64,000 nucleotides of DNA, from assembly GCA_018661465.1 (NCBI GenBank), contig JABJIC010000008.1, positions 81,545 through 145,544 of the forward strand, read 5' to 3'. Both the position numbers and the translations under genes were made by a program. The notes under the pieces are model-generated. The model had not been told where the DNA came from, did no database searches, and saw only the letters and a program-made list of their open reading frames with translations. The DNA comes from Gammaproteobacteria bacterium. GTDB lineage: Bacteria; Pseudomonadota; Gammaproteobacteria; Pseudomonadales; Pseudohongiellaceae. This document shows, piece after piece, positions 49,574-58,206 of this stretch; positions within the stretch are counted from its first letter, which is position 1; each line of letters opens with the position of its first letter.

Positions 49574-49657
49574 GTTGGTAGTTGGTAGTTGGTAGTTGGT
49601 AGTTGGTAGTTGGTAGTTGGTAGTTGGTAGTTGGTAGTTGGTAGTTGGTAGTTGGTA
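49574..49657 (+). repeat. Twelve perfect GTTGGTA heptamer repeats
   Basis: Exactly twelve uninterrupted 7-bp units (84 bp) in the spacer between comM and the cytochrome terminator. No gene overlaps. Perfect identity of all copies indicates recent slippage. Confidence 0.95.
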
Positions 49658-49701
49658 GTGCTTAGACTAAATCTTAGGCAAAATAGACAAAAAATGGACA
49701 A

Positions 49702-49729
49702 AAAAATGAGCTGCGAGCAGCTCATTTTT
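49702..49729. terminator. Strong bidirectional terminator after the cytochrome c genes
   Basis: AAAAATGAGCTGC-GA-GCAGCTCATTTTT, a perfect 13-bp stem, with A and T tracts on both sides. It lies 24 bp after the stop of the leftward cytochrome gene. Confidence 0.92.
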
Positions 49730-49752
49730 CTTTCTTACTTTTTAAGCAGATA

Positions 49753-50100
49753 TTAATTGCTGCTTGATACCATATACTCTACAAGTGCAGCAAGGTCAGC
49801 ATCGGTGCATGTGAAGCACAAGCCCTTAGGAGGCATTGTGTTCAGACCGTTGATTGCGTTAGCAATTACAGCGTCCATACCTTTTTCCATGCGTGGTCCC
49901 CAAGCTTCTGCATTACCAGGGCCAACTTTAGGCGCGCCAGCAGCACCAGTGCTGTGACAGGCAAAGCAAGACATCATATAAGTTGTCTCGGCATTGAAGC
50001 CGTCGGTCAACTGAGCTAGCTGAACTGACTGCTGGCTGTTGTCTGCGAAGGTTGAAGTTGCCAGCAAAGTTGCTGAGATTATCAATACTGATTTGATCAT
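49753..50100 (-). CDS. Cytochrome c5-like periplasmic protein
   Basis: Class I c-type cytochrome of the c5 family, 115 residues from the ATG at 50100. Signal peptide MIKSVLIISATLLATSTFA. The heme motif is CFACH in YMMSCFACHSTGAAGAP; the axial methionine is in NTMPPKG, followed by the extra cysteine pair of c5 proteins in CFTC. It carries electrons in the periplasm, donor and acceptor unknown. The frame extends ten codons upstream; the internal Met gives a better signal peptide. A paralogue lies 126 bp upstream on the same strand. Confidence 0.88.
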   Translation of the reverse strand: MIKSVLIISATLLATSTFADNSQQSVQLAQLTDGFNAETTYMMSCFACHSTGAAGAPKVGPGNAEAWGPRMEKGMDAVIANAINGLNTMPPKGLCFTCTDADLAALVEYMVSSSN

Positions 50101-50256
50101 TGGTGAAACTATTTTCTTGATACTTAACACTTTAGTGCTCCTTAGTACGTAATGTTTATCTGAAAACTTTTAGTTTAGGTTCGTTTAGTTCGTTTCGTTT
50201 TCTTACTTTGGCGGCATCCGGAAACTCTACTTTCTTTTCCCGGTATTACTGCTGGC

Positions 50257-50775
50257 CTATTGGCTGACCATATAGTCTACAAGCGACCTGAGATTTTCAT
50301 CACTACAGGTCATGCATAATCCTTTTGGTGGCATGGCGTTTACACCGGCGATGACGTTAGTCATAACGCCGTCTATGCCTTTTTCCAATCGCGCAGTCCA
50401 CACTTCAGCGTCTCCCAGCATTGGGGCACCTGCTGCGCCAGTTCCGTGACAGGCAAAGCAGCTCATCTGATAGGTAGCGGCGACGTCAAATGCGTCTGCA
50501 GCAGCTTCTACTACTTCGACTACCTGCTCCACAACTTCTTCTATGACTTCTTCTACCACTTGCTGGGCTGCTTGTTGCTGAACAGGCGCTGATGCAGAAG
50601 AACCGCCACCGGTAGTACCAACACATGCCTGACCTTCCAGGCATACCTGCGCCACTGGGCGGATGTTTTCCTCTACTGATTGCTGCGCTGATGCGTTGCC
50701 GCTCAGTACCAGTAGTAGTGAAGCTTGTGCAAGGCCAATTAGACCAAGTCGAAATTTTGCAGTCTGTGTGAACAC
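50257..50775 (-). CDS. Cytochrome c5-like protein with a Val/Glu-rich linker
   Basis: 172 residues: signal peptide (FRLGLIGLAQASLLLVLSGNASA, about 9-30), a variable N-terminal segment with a QACVGTTGGGSSAS loop, then a linker of Val and Glu repeats (VVEEVIEEVVEQVVEVVEAA, about 74-93) and a C-terminal c5 domain (CFACH, NAMPPKG, CMTC). The domain shares its core with the smaller downstream cytochrome, so the two are tandem duplicates. The linker could act as a spacer or helical stalk. Electron partners cannot be inferred. Confidence 0.85.
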   Translation of the reverse strand: MFTQTAKFRLGLIGLAQASLLLVLSGNASAQQSVEENIRPVAQVCLEGQACVGTTGGGSSASAPVQQQAAQQVVEEVIEEVVEQVVEVVEAAADAFDVAATYQMSCFACHGTGAAGAPMLGDAEVWTARLEKGIDGVMTNVIAGVNAMPPKGLCMTCSDENLRSLVDYMVSQ

Positions 50776-50951
50776 TGACAGAGTCCTCTATTTATGAATT
50801 CTGGGGTATCGATCCGCTGGGCCCTATTCCGCTAAAAAGACTGGAAAATGCGGGGCTCCGGAAAAAATGCAGGCGGATTATACCGTTAAAAACCGCTCGC
50901 TGGAATAAGTGATTCAGGGCATCTCGGGGACAAATAGGCGGAAATTAGCTG

Positions 50952-52394
50952 TTACTGCGGGCTAACTGTGAGATTCATGGGTAATTGGTTGAAATAGAGC
51001 TCTTCAGGGTCGCTATCAAGGCCGTAGCCAGTATAGAAATCCACTTCTATCTCCTGAATCCCGAGATCTGCAGGGATAAGGTTTGTGGCCAATGTGATCA
51101 ATTCCTCAGCCGAAAGCAGCAAATTACGGTGTTTAACGATTATTCCTGGAAAGGCCGCAGAATCCACAAATTCCCCGTTTTCATTTAAAAACAGGATCTG
51201 CTCACCCACTATGGCAGCGGCCACCAAAAACCCTGACTGGCCCTGATGCGCTGGATCGACATTGATGGTTGCCGAGATATCCAGAGATTGGTTGGCACGA
51301 AAATGATTGCCAAAATTTTGCCCGTTATCTGCACTTATGCCACCAACAAAGCTTGCATTGGCAAAGCCGCCGTTCAGACTGGCACTATTTCCCAGACCCG
51401 CTTTCTTATTGCTGCTATAGGACGCGGTCAACACATAGTCTCCGGTGTTTCCACAGGTTTCTTTTACTGGAACATCGTAGGTATTACTCAACAGAAAATA
51501 ACTGCCTGCCGGTAAAGATTTGCTCAAGCTGGAATCACAGAGCTCAGAAGATTTGTCGTCGTAGGCTAGATAACGAAGGTTCTGATCTGACAGAATCAGC
51601 ACGGAGTCCAATGTGCTTGAACTCATGGAAAAGTTCACAGTCGTAGGGTTACTTAATTCAAAGCGATAGAGATCGATGTAGCTGGTGTCTCCTCCGCCTA
51701 CGGTTAAATCATCCACCGTGCAGTCTGCGTCACTCAGGCCATCGGCGACCGAACCAAATCGAAGCTGTTTGATGTTGCAGTTGGACAAGCCGGAATAAAG
51801 TGCATTAACCCCTGTTATGTCGTCCTCGGTTATGCGATCGATATTTCCAATGCTTGAAGACATCATGGAAGGAAGCCCGTCTTCGTGATCGAGACCGATG
51901 ACGTGTCCAAGCTCATGGAGAGCAACTCTACGGAAATCCAAACCCTGTATCCCAGACTGAATGAGTCTGCCATCGTAAATATTAAATTCTTTACTTTGAT
52001 TAATTACAATATCGGCCTCAGTGATTGCCGGAGAGCCCAGAATTTGAGACCGGAATTTATTTAAGGTTACGGCAAGCGTGCGTTCACCAAATTCTGAGCC
52101 GCAAAGATCAGAAGTGAACTCTACACCATTCAGGCCATCGGATAGGCAAGGGTCTATGGCCTGCTGTATCAAGTTGAAGTCAAAAAGTGTTTCCTCGCTC
52201 CAGTCATTCATTGCCGCAATGAAGGCTGTGTTCCACGTGATACCGGAAGGCGCGATGCCCTGTATATCAACGTAGAAATCCGTTGTTCCACCTATCCACT
52301 TGCGGCCATCAATCTCATAGGCGTAGAGAATTCTGCTGCATGATAAAGACAGTAGCAGCGTGATAACTATTAGGCTGTAAGAAATCAGTTTCAT
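50952..52394 (-). CDS. Secreted matrixin-like metalloprotease with PPC domain
   Basis: 480 residues from ATG 52394 (a TTG at 52406 is a weaker alternative). Signal peptide MKLISYSLIVITLLLSLSCS. The zinc motif HELGHVIGLDHE (HExxHxxGxxH) with Met-turn PSMMSS defines a metzincin of the matrixin type. A pre-peptidase C-terminal (PPC) domain follows (DLYRFELSNPTTVNFSM, about 235-330), then a C-terminal beta domain ending ELYFNQLPMNLTVSP. Paired cysteines suggest disulfides. It probably acts outside the cell; substrates are unknown. Confidence 0.86.
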   Translation of the reverse strand: MKLISYSLIVITLLLSLSCSRILYAYEIDGRKWIGGTTDFYVDIQGIAPSGITWNTAFIAAMNDWSEETLFDFNLIQQAIDPCLSDGLNGVEFTSDLCGSEFGERTLAVTLNKFRSQILGSPAITEADIVINQSKEFNIYDGRLIQSGIQGLDFRRVALHELGHVIGLDHEDGLPSMMSSSIGNIDRITEDDITGVNALYSGLSNCNIKQLRFGSVADGLSDADCTVDDLTVGGGDTSYIDLYRFELSNPTTVNFSMSSSTLDSVLILSDQNLRYLAYDDKSSELCDSSLSKSLPAGSYFLLSNTYDVPVKETCGNTGDYVLTASYSSNKKAGLGNSASLNGGFANASFVGGISADNGQNFGNHFRANQSLDISATINVDPAHQGQSGFLVAAAIVGEQILFLNENGEFVDSAAFPGIIVKHRNLLLSAEELITLATNLIPADLGIQEIEVDFYTGYGLDSDPEELYFNQLPMNLTVSPQ

Positions 52395-52569
52395 TTCTGT
52401 GACCAATAATCTTTCATCAACATTTCAACGCATGAGGATCGATCGGGTTTTCGAATGCTGCATTTTGTATTCGTCCTATTCAGTCTTCTGCCCAGTTGAG
52501 TTCTTGCTATGTTTCGGGTGAGCTAATGCACCGTGCAATCAAGCAGTCTAGATTAAGTAGTGGGCCTGA

Positions 52570-53646
52570 TTACTGCCGATAACTTCCATCCAGAATTGCT
52601 CTCCACCAATCTTCATTCTGCAGGTACCAATCTACAGTAGCGTTTAGGCCTGAATCAAAGTCCTCAACAGGCTTGTAGCCCAGACCATCCATTATCTTTC
52701 GCGCATCGATGGCGTAGCGGGTATCGTGGCCAGGTCGATCGGTAACGTAGGTGATCAGTGACTTTGCCGGCTCTCCCTTGGCACAGGGCGAGTTAGGAAA
52801 ACGTGAAACAAGCGCTTCGTCTTTTGCAAATCGCTGATCCAGTAATTCACACAATAAGGTAACCACGTCGATGTTGGTCCATTCGTTGTTGCCACCGATA
52901 TTATATGTCTCTCCATGATGACCACTATTGATCACCAACTCGATTCCCCTGCTGTGATCGTCTACATATAACCAGTCGCGAATTTGTTTGCCGTCACCGT
53001 AGATTGGCAAGGCATCTCCGTTGAGTATGTTTAGCATACACAAAGGAATTAATTTTTCAGGAAACTGCAGTGGTCCATAATTATTCGAACAGTTACTGGT
53101 AGTAACTTTCAAGCCGTAGGTATGGTGATAAGCCCGCACCAAATGATCAGACGAAGCCTTGCTCGCCGCATAAGGAGAGTTAGGTGCGTAAGGCGTGGTT
53201 TCGCTGAATGCCGGGTCGTCAGCCGAAAGAGTGCCATAGACTTCGTCGGTTGATACATGATGAAACAGATGCTGTTCTTTCTCACTTTCTTCCAGCCAAT
53301 ATTTTTTGGCTGCTTTGAGTAGAGTATGGGTGCCTACAATATTGGTATCGATAAAGGCGTCAGGCCCGGTGATAGATCTATCGACATGGCTTTCGGCAGC
53401 GAAGTGAACTACGGTATCTATGTCGTGTTTTTTCAATAGAGACTCTACTAGTTGTTGATCGCAGATATCTCCCTTCACGAAGGTGAATCTGTCTTGCCCT
53501 TCCAGGGAACTCAGGTTTGCCTTGTTACCCGCGTAGGTTAAGGCATCGAGAACCAGGATTTCGTCACTGGTATTTTTTTGGTGCCAGTACTTAACGAAGT
53601 TTGCACCAATGAATCCTGCGGCGCCTGTAACTAATAATTTTTTCAT
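52570..53646 (-). CDS. rfbB: dTDP-glucose 4,6-dehydratase
   Basis: Second step of dTDP-L-rhamnose synthesis. NAD site LVTGAAGFIGANFVKYW, catalytic Tyr-x3-Lys in YAASKASSDH, with STDEVYGTL before it, plus HVDRSITGPDAFIDTN and NIGGNNEWTNIDV. 358 residues from ATG 53646, which has AAGGAA upstream. Last gene of a leftward operon; nine TTTTCTG heptamers separate it from rfbD. Confidence 0.97.
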   Translation of the reverse strand: MKKLLVTGAAGFIGANFVKYWHQKNTSDEILVLDALTYAGNKANLSSLEGQDRFTFVKGDICDQQLVESLLKKHDIDTVVHFAAESHVDRSITGPDAFIDTNIVGTHTLLKAAKKYWLEESEKEQHLFHHVSTDEVYGTLSADDPAFSETTPYAPNSPYAASKASSDHLVRAYHHTYGLKVTTSNCSNNYGPLQFPEKLIPLCMLNILNGDALPIYGDGKQIRDWLYVDDHSRGIELVINSGHHGETYNIGGNNEWTNIDVVTLLCELLDQRFAKDEALVSRFPNSPCAKGEPAKSLITYVTDRPGHDTRYAIDARKIMDGLGYKPVEDFDSGLNATVDWYLQNEDWWRAILDGSYRQ

Positions 53647-53662
53647 CAATTCCTTACTCTGG

Positions 53663-53725
53663 TTTTCTGTTTTCTGTTTTCTGTTTTCTGTTTTCTGTTT
53701 TCTGTTTTCTGTTTTCTGTTTTCTG
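53663..53725 (+). repeat. Nine perfect TTTTCTG heptamers between rfbD and rfbB
   Basis: Uninterrupted 7-bp units ending at the base before the rfbD stop codon (53726-53728), and 17 bp from the rfbB start. On the transcribed strand they read CAGAAAA. Confidence 0.95.
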
Positions 53726-54688
53726 TTAAACAGGTTTGAGCTCTTTCAAAACTAAAGCCAGTTCCTGTTTCCACTCTTGGGTCGCTGGGCTAAATGCAGC
53801 GAGAGCTTTGGACCGATCGAGAACGCTATATGCCGGTCTCGTTGCCGGCGTAGGGTATTCCTCTGTGCCAATTGGGCGAAGCTTTGCTTGTCTACTGAGC
53901 AAGCCGACGTTCAATGCCTGTTTCTGGATCTCTTCCGCGAAATCAAACCAGCTAATAGCAGCCCCATCGCACCAGTGAAATATTCCTGATTCGGGCTGTT
54001 GGGAGATAATAGCAAAGATGAGATTGCTCAGTGAGTGTGTTGAGCTTGGCGAGCCTATCTGATCGGAGACAATACCCAATTCTTCTCTGTCCGCCATTAA
54101 AGACAGCATGATCTTCAGAAAATTGCGCCCGTATTCCGAATACAACCAGGAGGTACGGATTATCAAGCTTCGTTGAGGGACAATCTCCTGCAATGCCCGC
54201 TCCCCTGCCAGCTTACTCTCGCCATACACACCGAGAGGAGCAGTTGCCTGTCTTTCCTGATAGGGAGAGCTTGCAGCACCATCGAATACGAAATCAGTAG
54301 AGATATGAATTATCCATGAGCCGGATTTCCTTGCCCAAAGTGCAAGATTCCTCACTCCCTGCTCATTAACCGCAAAGGCAGCCGCTCTGTCGGTTTCGGC
54401 TCCGTCGACCTGGGTGTAAGCCGCCGCATTGATGATGATATCGGGGTTCAGTTCTTTAAGCTTTTCATCTATCTGAGCAGTATCTGTAATATCCAGCTGT
54501 GACCGGTCCAGACAGATTAGTGTAGAGAAGTTAGCCAAGGAAGAGCCTGGCCAGAGTTTGGCAAGTGTTTTTCCCAACTGGCCATCGGCACCGACAAGCA
54601 CTACTTGCGTATGATCCTGATCTTGACCGTTCCCTTCGTGATTGGACGATGGGTTTACAGGCAATAAACTTGAAGGAGATGAACTCAC
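53726..54688 (-). CDS. rfbD: dTDP-4-dehydrorhamnose reductase
   Basis: Last step of dTDP-L-rhamnose synthesis. The NADPH site VVLVGADGQLGKTLAKL, IINAAAYTQVDGAETDRAAA, HISTDFVFDGAAS with Tyr-x3-Lys in YGESKLAGE. The N-terminus carries about 27 extra low-complexity residues (SSSPSSLLPVNPSS) before the fold; start GTG at 54688 overlaps the rfbC stop (GTGA), a translational-coupling arrangement. Total 320 residues. Confidence 0.94.
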   Translation of the reverse strand: MSSSPSSLLPVNPSSNHEGNGQDQDHTQVVLVGADGQLGKTLAKLWPGSSLANFSTLICLDRSQLDITDTAQIDEKLKELNPDIIINAAAYTQVDGAETDRAAAFAVNEQGVRNLALWARKSGSWIIHISTDFVFDGAASSPYQERQATAPLGVYGESKLAGERALQEIVPQRSLIIRTSWLYSEYGRNFLKIMLSLMADREELGIVSDQIGSPSSTHSLSNLIFAIISQQPESGIFHWCDGAAISWFDFAEEIQKQALNVGLLSRQAKLRPIGTEEYPTPATRPAYSVLDRSKALAAFSPATQEWKQELALVLKELKPV

Positions 54689-55239
54689 GGGTATACAGGA
54701 GCCTCGGACAGGCTTATTCCCTTGCTGTCTTTCTCAGATAATAGCGGGCTATCGTTCAGTAACGGCCAGTCTATCTGCAGGGCTTCATCATTCCACAGCA
54801 GACAGTTGTCGTCTTCCGGATGGTAATAATCAGTACATTTGTAGAGTAGCTCTGCGGTGTCGCTGAGTACGTAAAAGCCATGAGCGAAACCAGGCGGTAT
54901 CCATAACTGACGTTTGTTTTCCCCCGACAGAATTACGCCGACAGATTGTCCGAAATATTCAGAGTTCTTACGCATATCTACAGCTACATCAAATACTTCA
55001 CCGGATACTATTCTTGCCAGTTTTCCCTGGGGAAACTGCAATTGGTAATGCAATCCACGCAAGGTGCCTTGAGCCGATCGGCTTTGATTGTCCTGAACGA
55101 AGCTGGTGGGAAGGCCCCGGTCTTCGAAAAGAGAAGATCTAAATGTCTCCATAAAGTAACCGCGATCATCTCCATGAACCGTTGGTTCAAGGATCAATAC
55201 ATCAGGAATTGCGGTTTCAATAATTTTCATGGGTAACAC
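54685..55239 (-). CDS. rfbC: dTDP-4-dehydrorhamnose 3,5-epimerase
   Basis: Cupin-fold epimerase, third step of the pathway. FMETFRSSLFEDRGLPTSFVQDNQSRS precedes the catalytic His in TLRGLHYQLQ; then FDVAVDMRKNSE and IPPGFAHGFYVLSDTAELLYKC. 184 residues, usual length. It begins 43 bp after rfbA. Confidence 0.96.
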   Translation of the reverse strand: MLPMKIIETAIPDVLILEPTVHGDDRGYFMETFRSSLFEDRGLPTSFVQDNQSRSAQGTLRGLHYQLQFPQGKLARIVSGEVFDVAVDMRKNSEYFGQSVGVILSGENKRQLWIPPGFAHGFYVLSDTAELLYKCTDYYHPEDDNCLLWNDEALQIDWPLLNDSPLLSEKDSKGISLSEAPVYP

Positions 55240-55281
55240 TACTATCCAGACATTTTTCTAAGAGTTTTTCCAGAAATCTCT

Positions 55282-56154
55282 TTAAGAGTCACTTAATAGC
55301 TCGAGTAAGTACTGTCCATAGCCACTATTCCGTAGAGGCTCGGCCAATTTTGATAGCTGCTGTGCATCGATAAATTTTTGATGAAAAGCAATTTCTTCGG
55401 GACAGCCAATCTTGAGACCCTGCCTCTCTTCGAGAACACGAATAAAATTTGCCGCATCTAACAAGGATTGTATGGTGCCAGTATCAAGCCAGGCCGTACC
55501 ACGATCGAATAACTCAACCCGTAGCGTTCTTCTTTCAAGATACACCTTGTTAAGATCGGTGATCTCCAGCTCTCCACGAGCCGATGGTTTAATAGATTTA
55601 GCTACATCCACCACATCGTTGTCGTACATATAAAGACCGGTTACCGCATAGTGAGATTTCGGGTTCGCTGGTTTTTCTTCGAGACCGATTGCCTTGTTGT
55701 TTTCATCAAGCTCTACAACACCATATCGCTCAGGATCGTTTACATAATAGGCGAACACGCTGGCGCCTTCTTTTTGTTCGACAGCGCTTTTTAATGTGTC
55801 TTCGATACGATTGCCGTAAAAGATATTGTCGCCCAGTATCAAACAGACTCGACTATCGCCAATGAATTCTTCACCAATTAGAAATGCCTGGGCAAGACCT
55901 TCTGGCTTTGGCTGCTGCGCATAACTGATCTCCAGTCCCCAGCGTTTACCATCTCCCAGCAGCGCTTCAAATACTGCGGCTTCATGGGGCGTGGTGATGA
56001 TGAGAATCTCGCGAATTCCTGCCTGCATAAGTGTTGCAAGGGGATAGTAGATCATTGGTTTATCGTAGACAGGCAAAAGCTGCTTGCTTACGGCCAAAGT
56101 CATGGGATGGAGGCGACTACCACTACCGCCTGCGAGGATAATTCCTTTTGTCAT
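55282..56154 (-). CDS. rfbA: Glucose-1-phosphate thymidylyltransferase
   Basis: First step: dTTP and glucose-1-phosphate to dTDP-glucose. Nucleotide motif [16 protein letters not shown], metal and substrate segments [30 protein letters not shown] and [16 protein letters not shown]. 290 residues. The upstream spacer 56155-56352 is pyrimidine-rich on the forward strand (purine-rich in the mRNA leader). Confidence 0.97.
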   Translation of the reverse strand: MTKGIILAGGSGSRLHPMTLAVSKQLLPVYDKPMIYYPLATLMQAGIREILIITTPHEAAVFEALLGDGKRWGLEISYAQQPKPEGLAQAFLIGEEFIGDSRVCLILGDNIFYGNRIEDTLKSAVEQKEGASVFAYYVNDPERYGVVELDENNKAIGLEEKPANPKSHYAVTGLYMYDNDVVDVAKSIKPSARGELEITDLNKVYLERRTLRVELFDRGTAWLDTGTIQSLLDAANFIRVLEERQGLKIGCPEEIAFHQKFIDAQQLSKLAEPLRNSGYGQYLLELLSDS

Positions 56155-56352
56155 CTGGGTTCTCTTATCGGGCTCAGTTATCGAGCTGTCTATTTGCTGT
56201 CTTAATTCAGTTTCTATTTATTCTTCCTACTTATACATTCTTTTCGGGATTTCTTTTTGGTGCTTCTTCTCATTATTTTCTATTCGGATTTTCTATCTAT
56301 CTGTCTAACTCTTTGTTTCTGCCCTCTCTACTGTCTATACGAACATTGCGAA

Positions 56353-57336
56353 TTAATTTTCGCGAGTCTCGCGAATCGACTCTACTATTTTCGGCAGTTC
56401 CTCAAAGAAAGTCATGCTCGGTTTGAAACCTAATTCTGACACTGCTTTCTCATTTGAAAACAGATTGTCCGAAGTCAGATTTCTATAAGTTCTGGTACTG
56501 ATCGCGCCACCTCTGCCCGTAATCGAGGACAGTAGTCCAGCTATCACAGACGCGCCATATAATACCATATGTGGCGTGCGCCAGCGTGGGAATGGCTTGC
56601 CAAGGGCGGCATATATAGCCCTTTCCAATTCCGCAATTGAATAGCTTTCGCCGTCACTCAGGGTATAGGTTTGTTGCTTCGAAACAGGCGCATCCATTGC
56701 CAGGCGTATTGCTGTTGCCAGGTCCTCAACCGAGATCAAGGAGATCTGATTATTCACCTCCGGCAAGGGCGGAAGTCTGCCTCTCTCAATCATGGAGATC
56801 ATTCGGCTAATATTACCTTTCATTCCAGGGCCGTAAACACTTACCGCTCTCAGAATCAGTGAGGAAATCCTGTCCTGGTTTGCGGCGCTTTCAAGAAGCT
56901 GTTCGGCCTGAAGTTTCGATTCGCCATAGGCAGTAATATCGCCTTTCCCAGTAGCCGCAGCTTCCGCGAGCGTGCTACTGAGATATACGATTCGGCTCGC
57001 TCCTGTATTAATAGCCGCTATCAAAAGATTACTGGTTCCAACCAGGTTGATATCCATGGCTTGTTGTTCCAGCCCCTTACCCACATGGGCATGGCCCGCC
57101 AGATGAATGACTTGTTCTCGACCGGCGCAAGCAGCTTCCAGGCTCGCTTCGTCTTCCAGGCACCCTAATATGTATCCTGCTCCAAGCTGTAGAGGAATCT
57201 TGCTAAATGCTTTAGGGTCTCGAAGCAGTATCTGCACATCGTACCCTTGCCCTAATAATTGTCGACACAAGGCCTGTCCTACGAATCCAGTTGCACCGGT
57301 AATAAGGATTTTTCGGTTTTTCTTCTCCTTCTCCAT
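56353..57336 (-). CDS. NAD-dependent epimerase/dehydratase (sugar nucleotide)
   Basis: Extended short-chain dehydrogenase of about 327 residues. NAD-binding ILITGATGFVGQALCRQLL; VIHLAGHAHVGKG; Tyr-x3-Lys in AYGESKLQAEQLL; RAVSVYGPGMKGN. Closest family features are WbpV/QnlA-type UDP-sugar epimerases and dehydrogenases of O-antigen clusters, but the substrate is not identifiable. ATG 57336 lies 2 bp after the glycosyltransferase stop; the frame extends to 57360 (TTG) and would overlap that gene by 22 bp. Confidence 0.8.
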   Translation of the reverse strand: MEKEKKNRKILITGATGFVGQALCRQLLGQGYDVQILLRDPKAFSKIPLQLGAGYILGCLEDEASLEAACAGREQVIHLAGHAHVGKGLEQQAMDINLVGTSNLLIAAINTGASRIVYLSSTLAEAAATGKGDITAYGESKLQAEQLLESAANQDRISSLILRAVSVYGPGMKGNISRMISMIERGRLPPLPEVNNQISLISVEDLATAIRLAMDAPVSKQQTYTLSDGESYSIAELERAIYAALGKPFPRWRTPHMVLYGASVIAGLLSSITGRGGAISTRTYRNLTSDNLFSNEKAVSELGFKPSMTFFEELPKIVESIRETREN

Positions 57337-57338
57337 AT

Positions 57339-58187
57339 TCACTGTTTTATCCACCGCCAACCATGAGTATTGAAGAACCGGATACCTGAGCGGACAAACA
57401 TTTTTATGTGACCGAGGCCCTTCTTCGCCGCATGGCCTCCGCTATGGATTATCTTCATGCATGGCACGTAGGCGATCTTGCCCTGCCTGCCTATCCGCAT
57501 TGAAAGGTCGAAGTCCTCGAAGTAGAGAAAATAGTTTTCATCAAAGCCTTCAATATTCTTGAGGCTTTCGGTTCGACAGAGCATGAAGCAGCCGCTGGCA
57601 ATGGGAATATCCTTGTTTGCTTGTTGCTCATCAAGGTCTTGCATTTCATAATTCGATAGACGAGTTGAGAACAAATTTTTAATAAATTTGGGAAAAAATC
57701 CTCTTAGTAGAAAAGTAAGAACCGAAGGATAGCGCTTACAAAGATATTGTTTGTCGCCATTGTGATCACTCGCTTGGGGCGTGGCTAGTACAGCGTCGGG
57801 GGTTTCTTTTAAAAATGTTACACCTGATGCTATACAGTTTGTATCTAGAACAATATCCGGGTTCAGAATTAGATGATATTCGCTTTCAATTTTGCTCAGC
57901 GGTAAATTGTGAGCCCTGCCATAGCCGATGTTGCCGTGTCCTTTAAGCAATCTGGGTTCCAGGTTCAGCCTTGTCGCCTCATCTCCAAGACTAGAGAACA
58001 TATCCAGATTCAGCTCATCTGTTTCAGAATTATCGATCAGGTAGAAGGGAATCGTTTCGCAATCGAATTTCTCTCTCAAACATTCAACAGAAGAGAGCAC
58101 TGACTCAAATAATTGATACAGCTCCTCGGAAGTCGAGTGATAGCAAACCACTGCGATTGAAAGAGAGATGTTTGATTTTTCTTGCAC
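57339..58187 (-). CDS. Family 2 glycosyltransferase, rhamnosyltransferase-like
   Basis: GT-A fold of 282 residues. LSIAVVCYHSTSEEL opens the fold; the nucleotide-binding pocket includes YLIDNSETDELN; the DxD equivalent is LILNPDIVLD; the acceptor region has SGCFMLCRTESLKNIEGFDENYF followed by YFEDFDLSMRIGRQG. This resembles rhamnosyl- or galactosyltransferases of WbbL type, which fits the rml genes downstream. No membrane segments. The start is GTG at 58187; first gene of the leftward rml operon apart from the 58207-58950 gene. Confidence 0.82.
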   Translation of the reverse strand: MQEKSNISLSIAVVCYHSTSEELYQLFESVLSSVECLREKFDCETIPFYLIDNSETDELNLDMFSSLGDEATRLNLEPRLLKGHGNIGYGRAHNLPLSKIESEYHLILNPDIVLDTNCIASGVTFLKETPDAVLATPQASDHNGDKQYLCKRYPSVLTFLLRGFFPKFIKNLFSTRLSNYEMQDLDEQQANKDIPIASGCFMLCRTESLKNIEGFDENYFLYFEDFDLSMRIGRQGKIAYVPCMKIIHSGGHAAKKGLGHIKMFVRSGIRFFNTHGWRWIKQ

Positions 58188-58206
58188 CGGCAGAATTCAG
58201 TTTCTT

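Larger units (their letters stand above)
49326..49752. other. Spacer between comM and the cytochrome genes
   Basis: About 427 bp. T-rich on the forward strand (purine-rich leader for leftward comM), with a near-exact 17-bp direct repeat of ATTTCTTTTTGCT type at about 49406-49440. It then carries twelve GTTGGTA heptamers and the terminator at 49702-49729. No gene is evident. Confidence 0.6.

Noticed and set aside
49574..49657. CRISPR array
   Set aside because: 7-bp head-to-tail repeats without spacers and no cas genes nearby.
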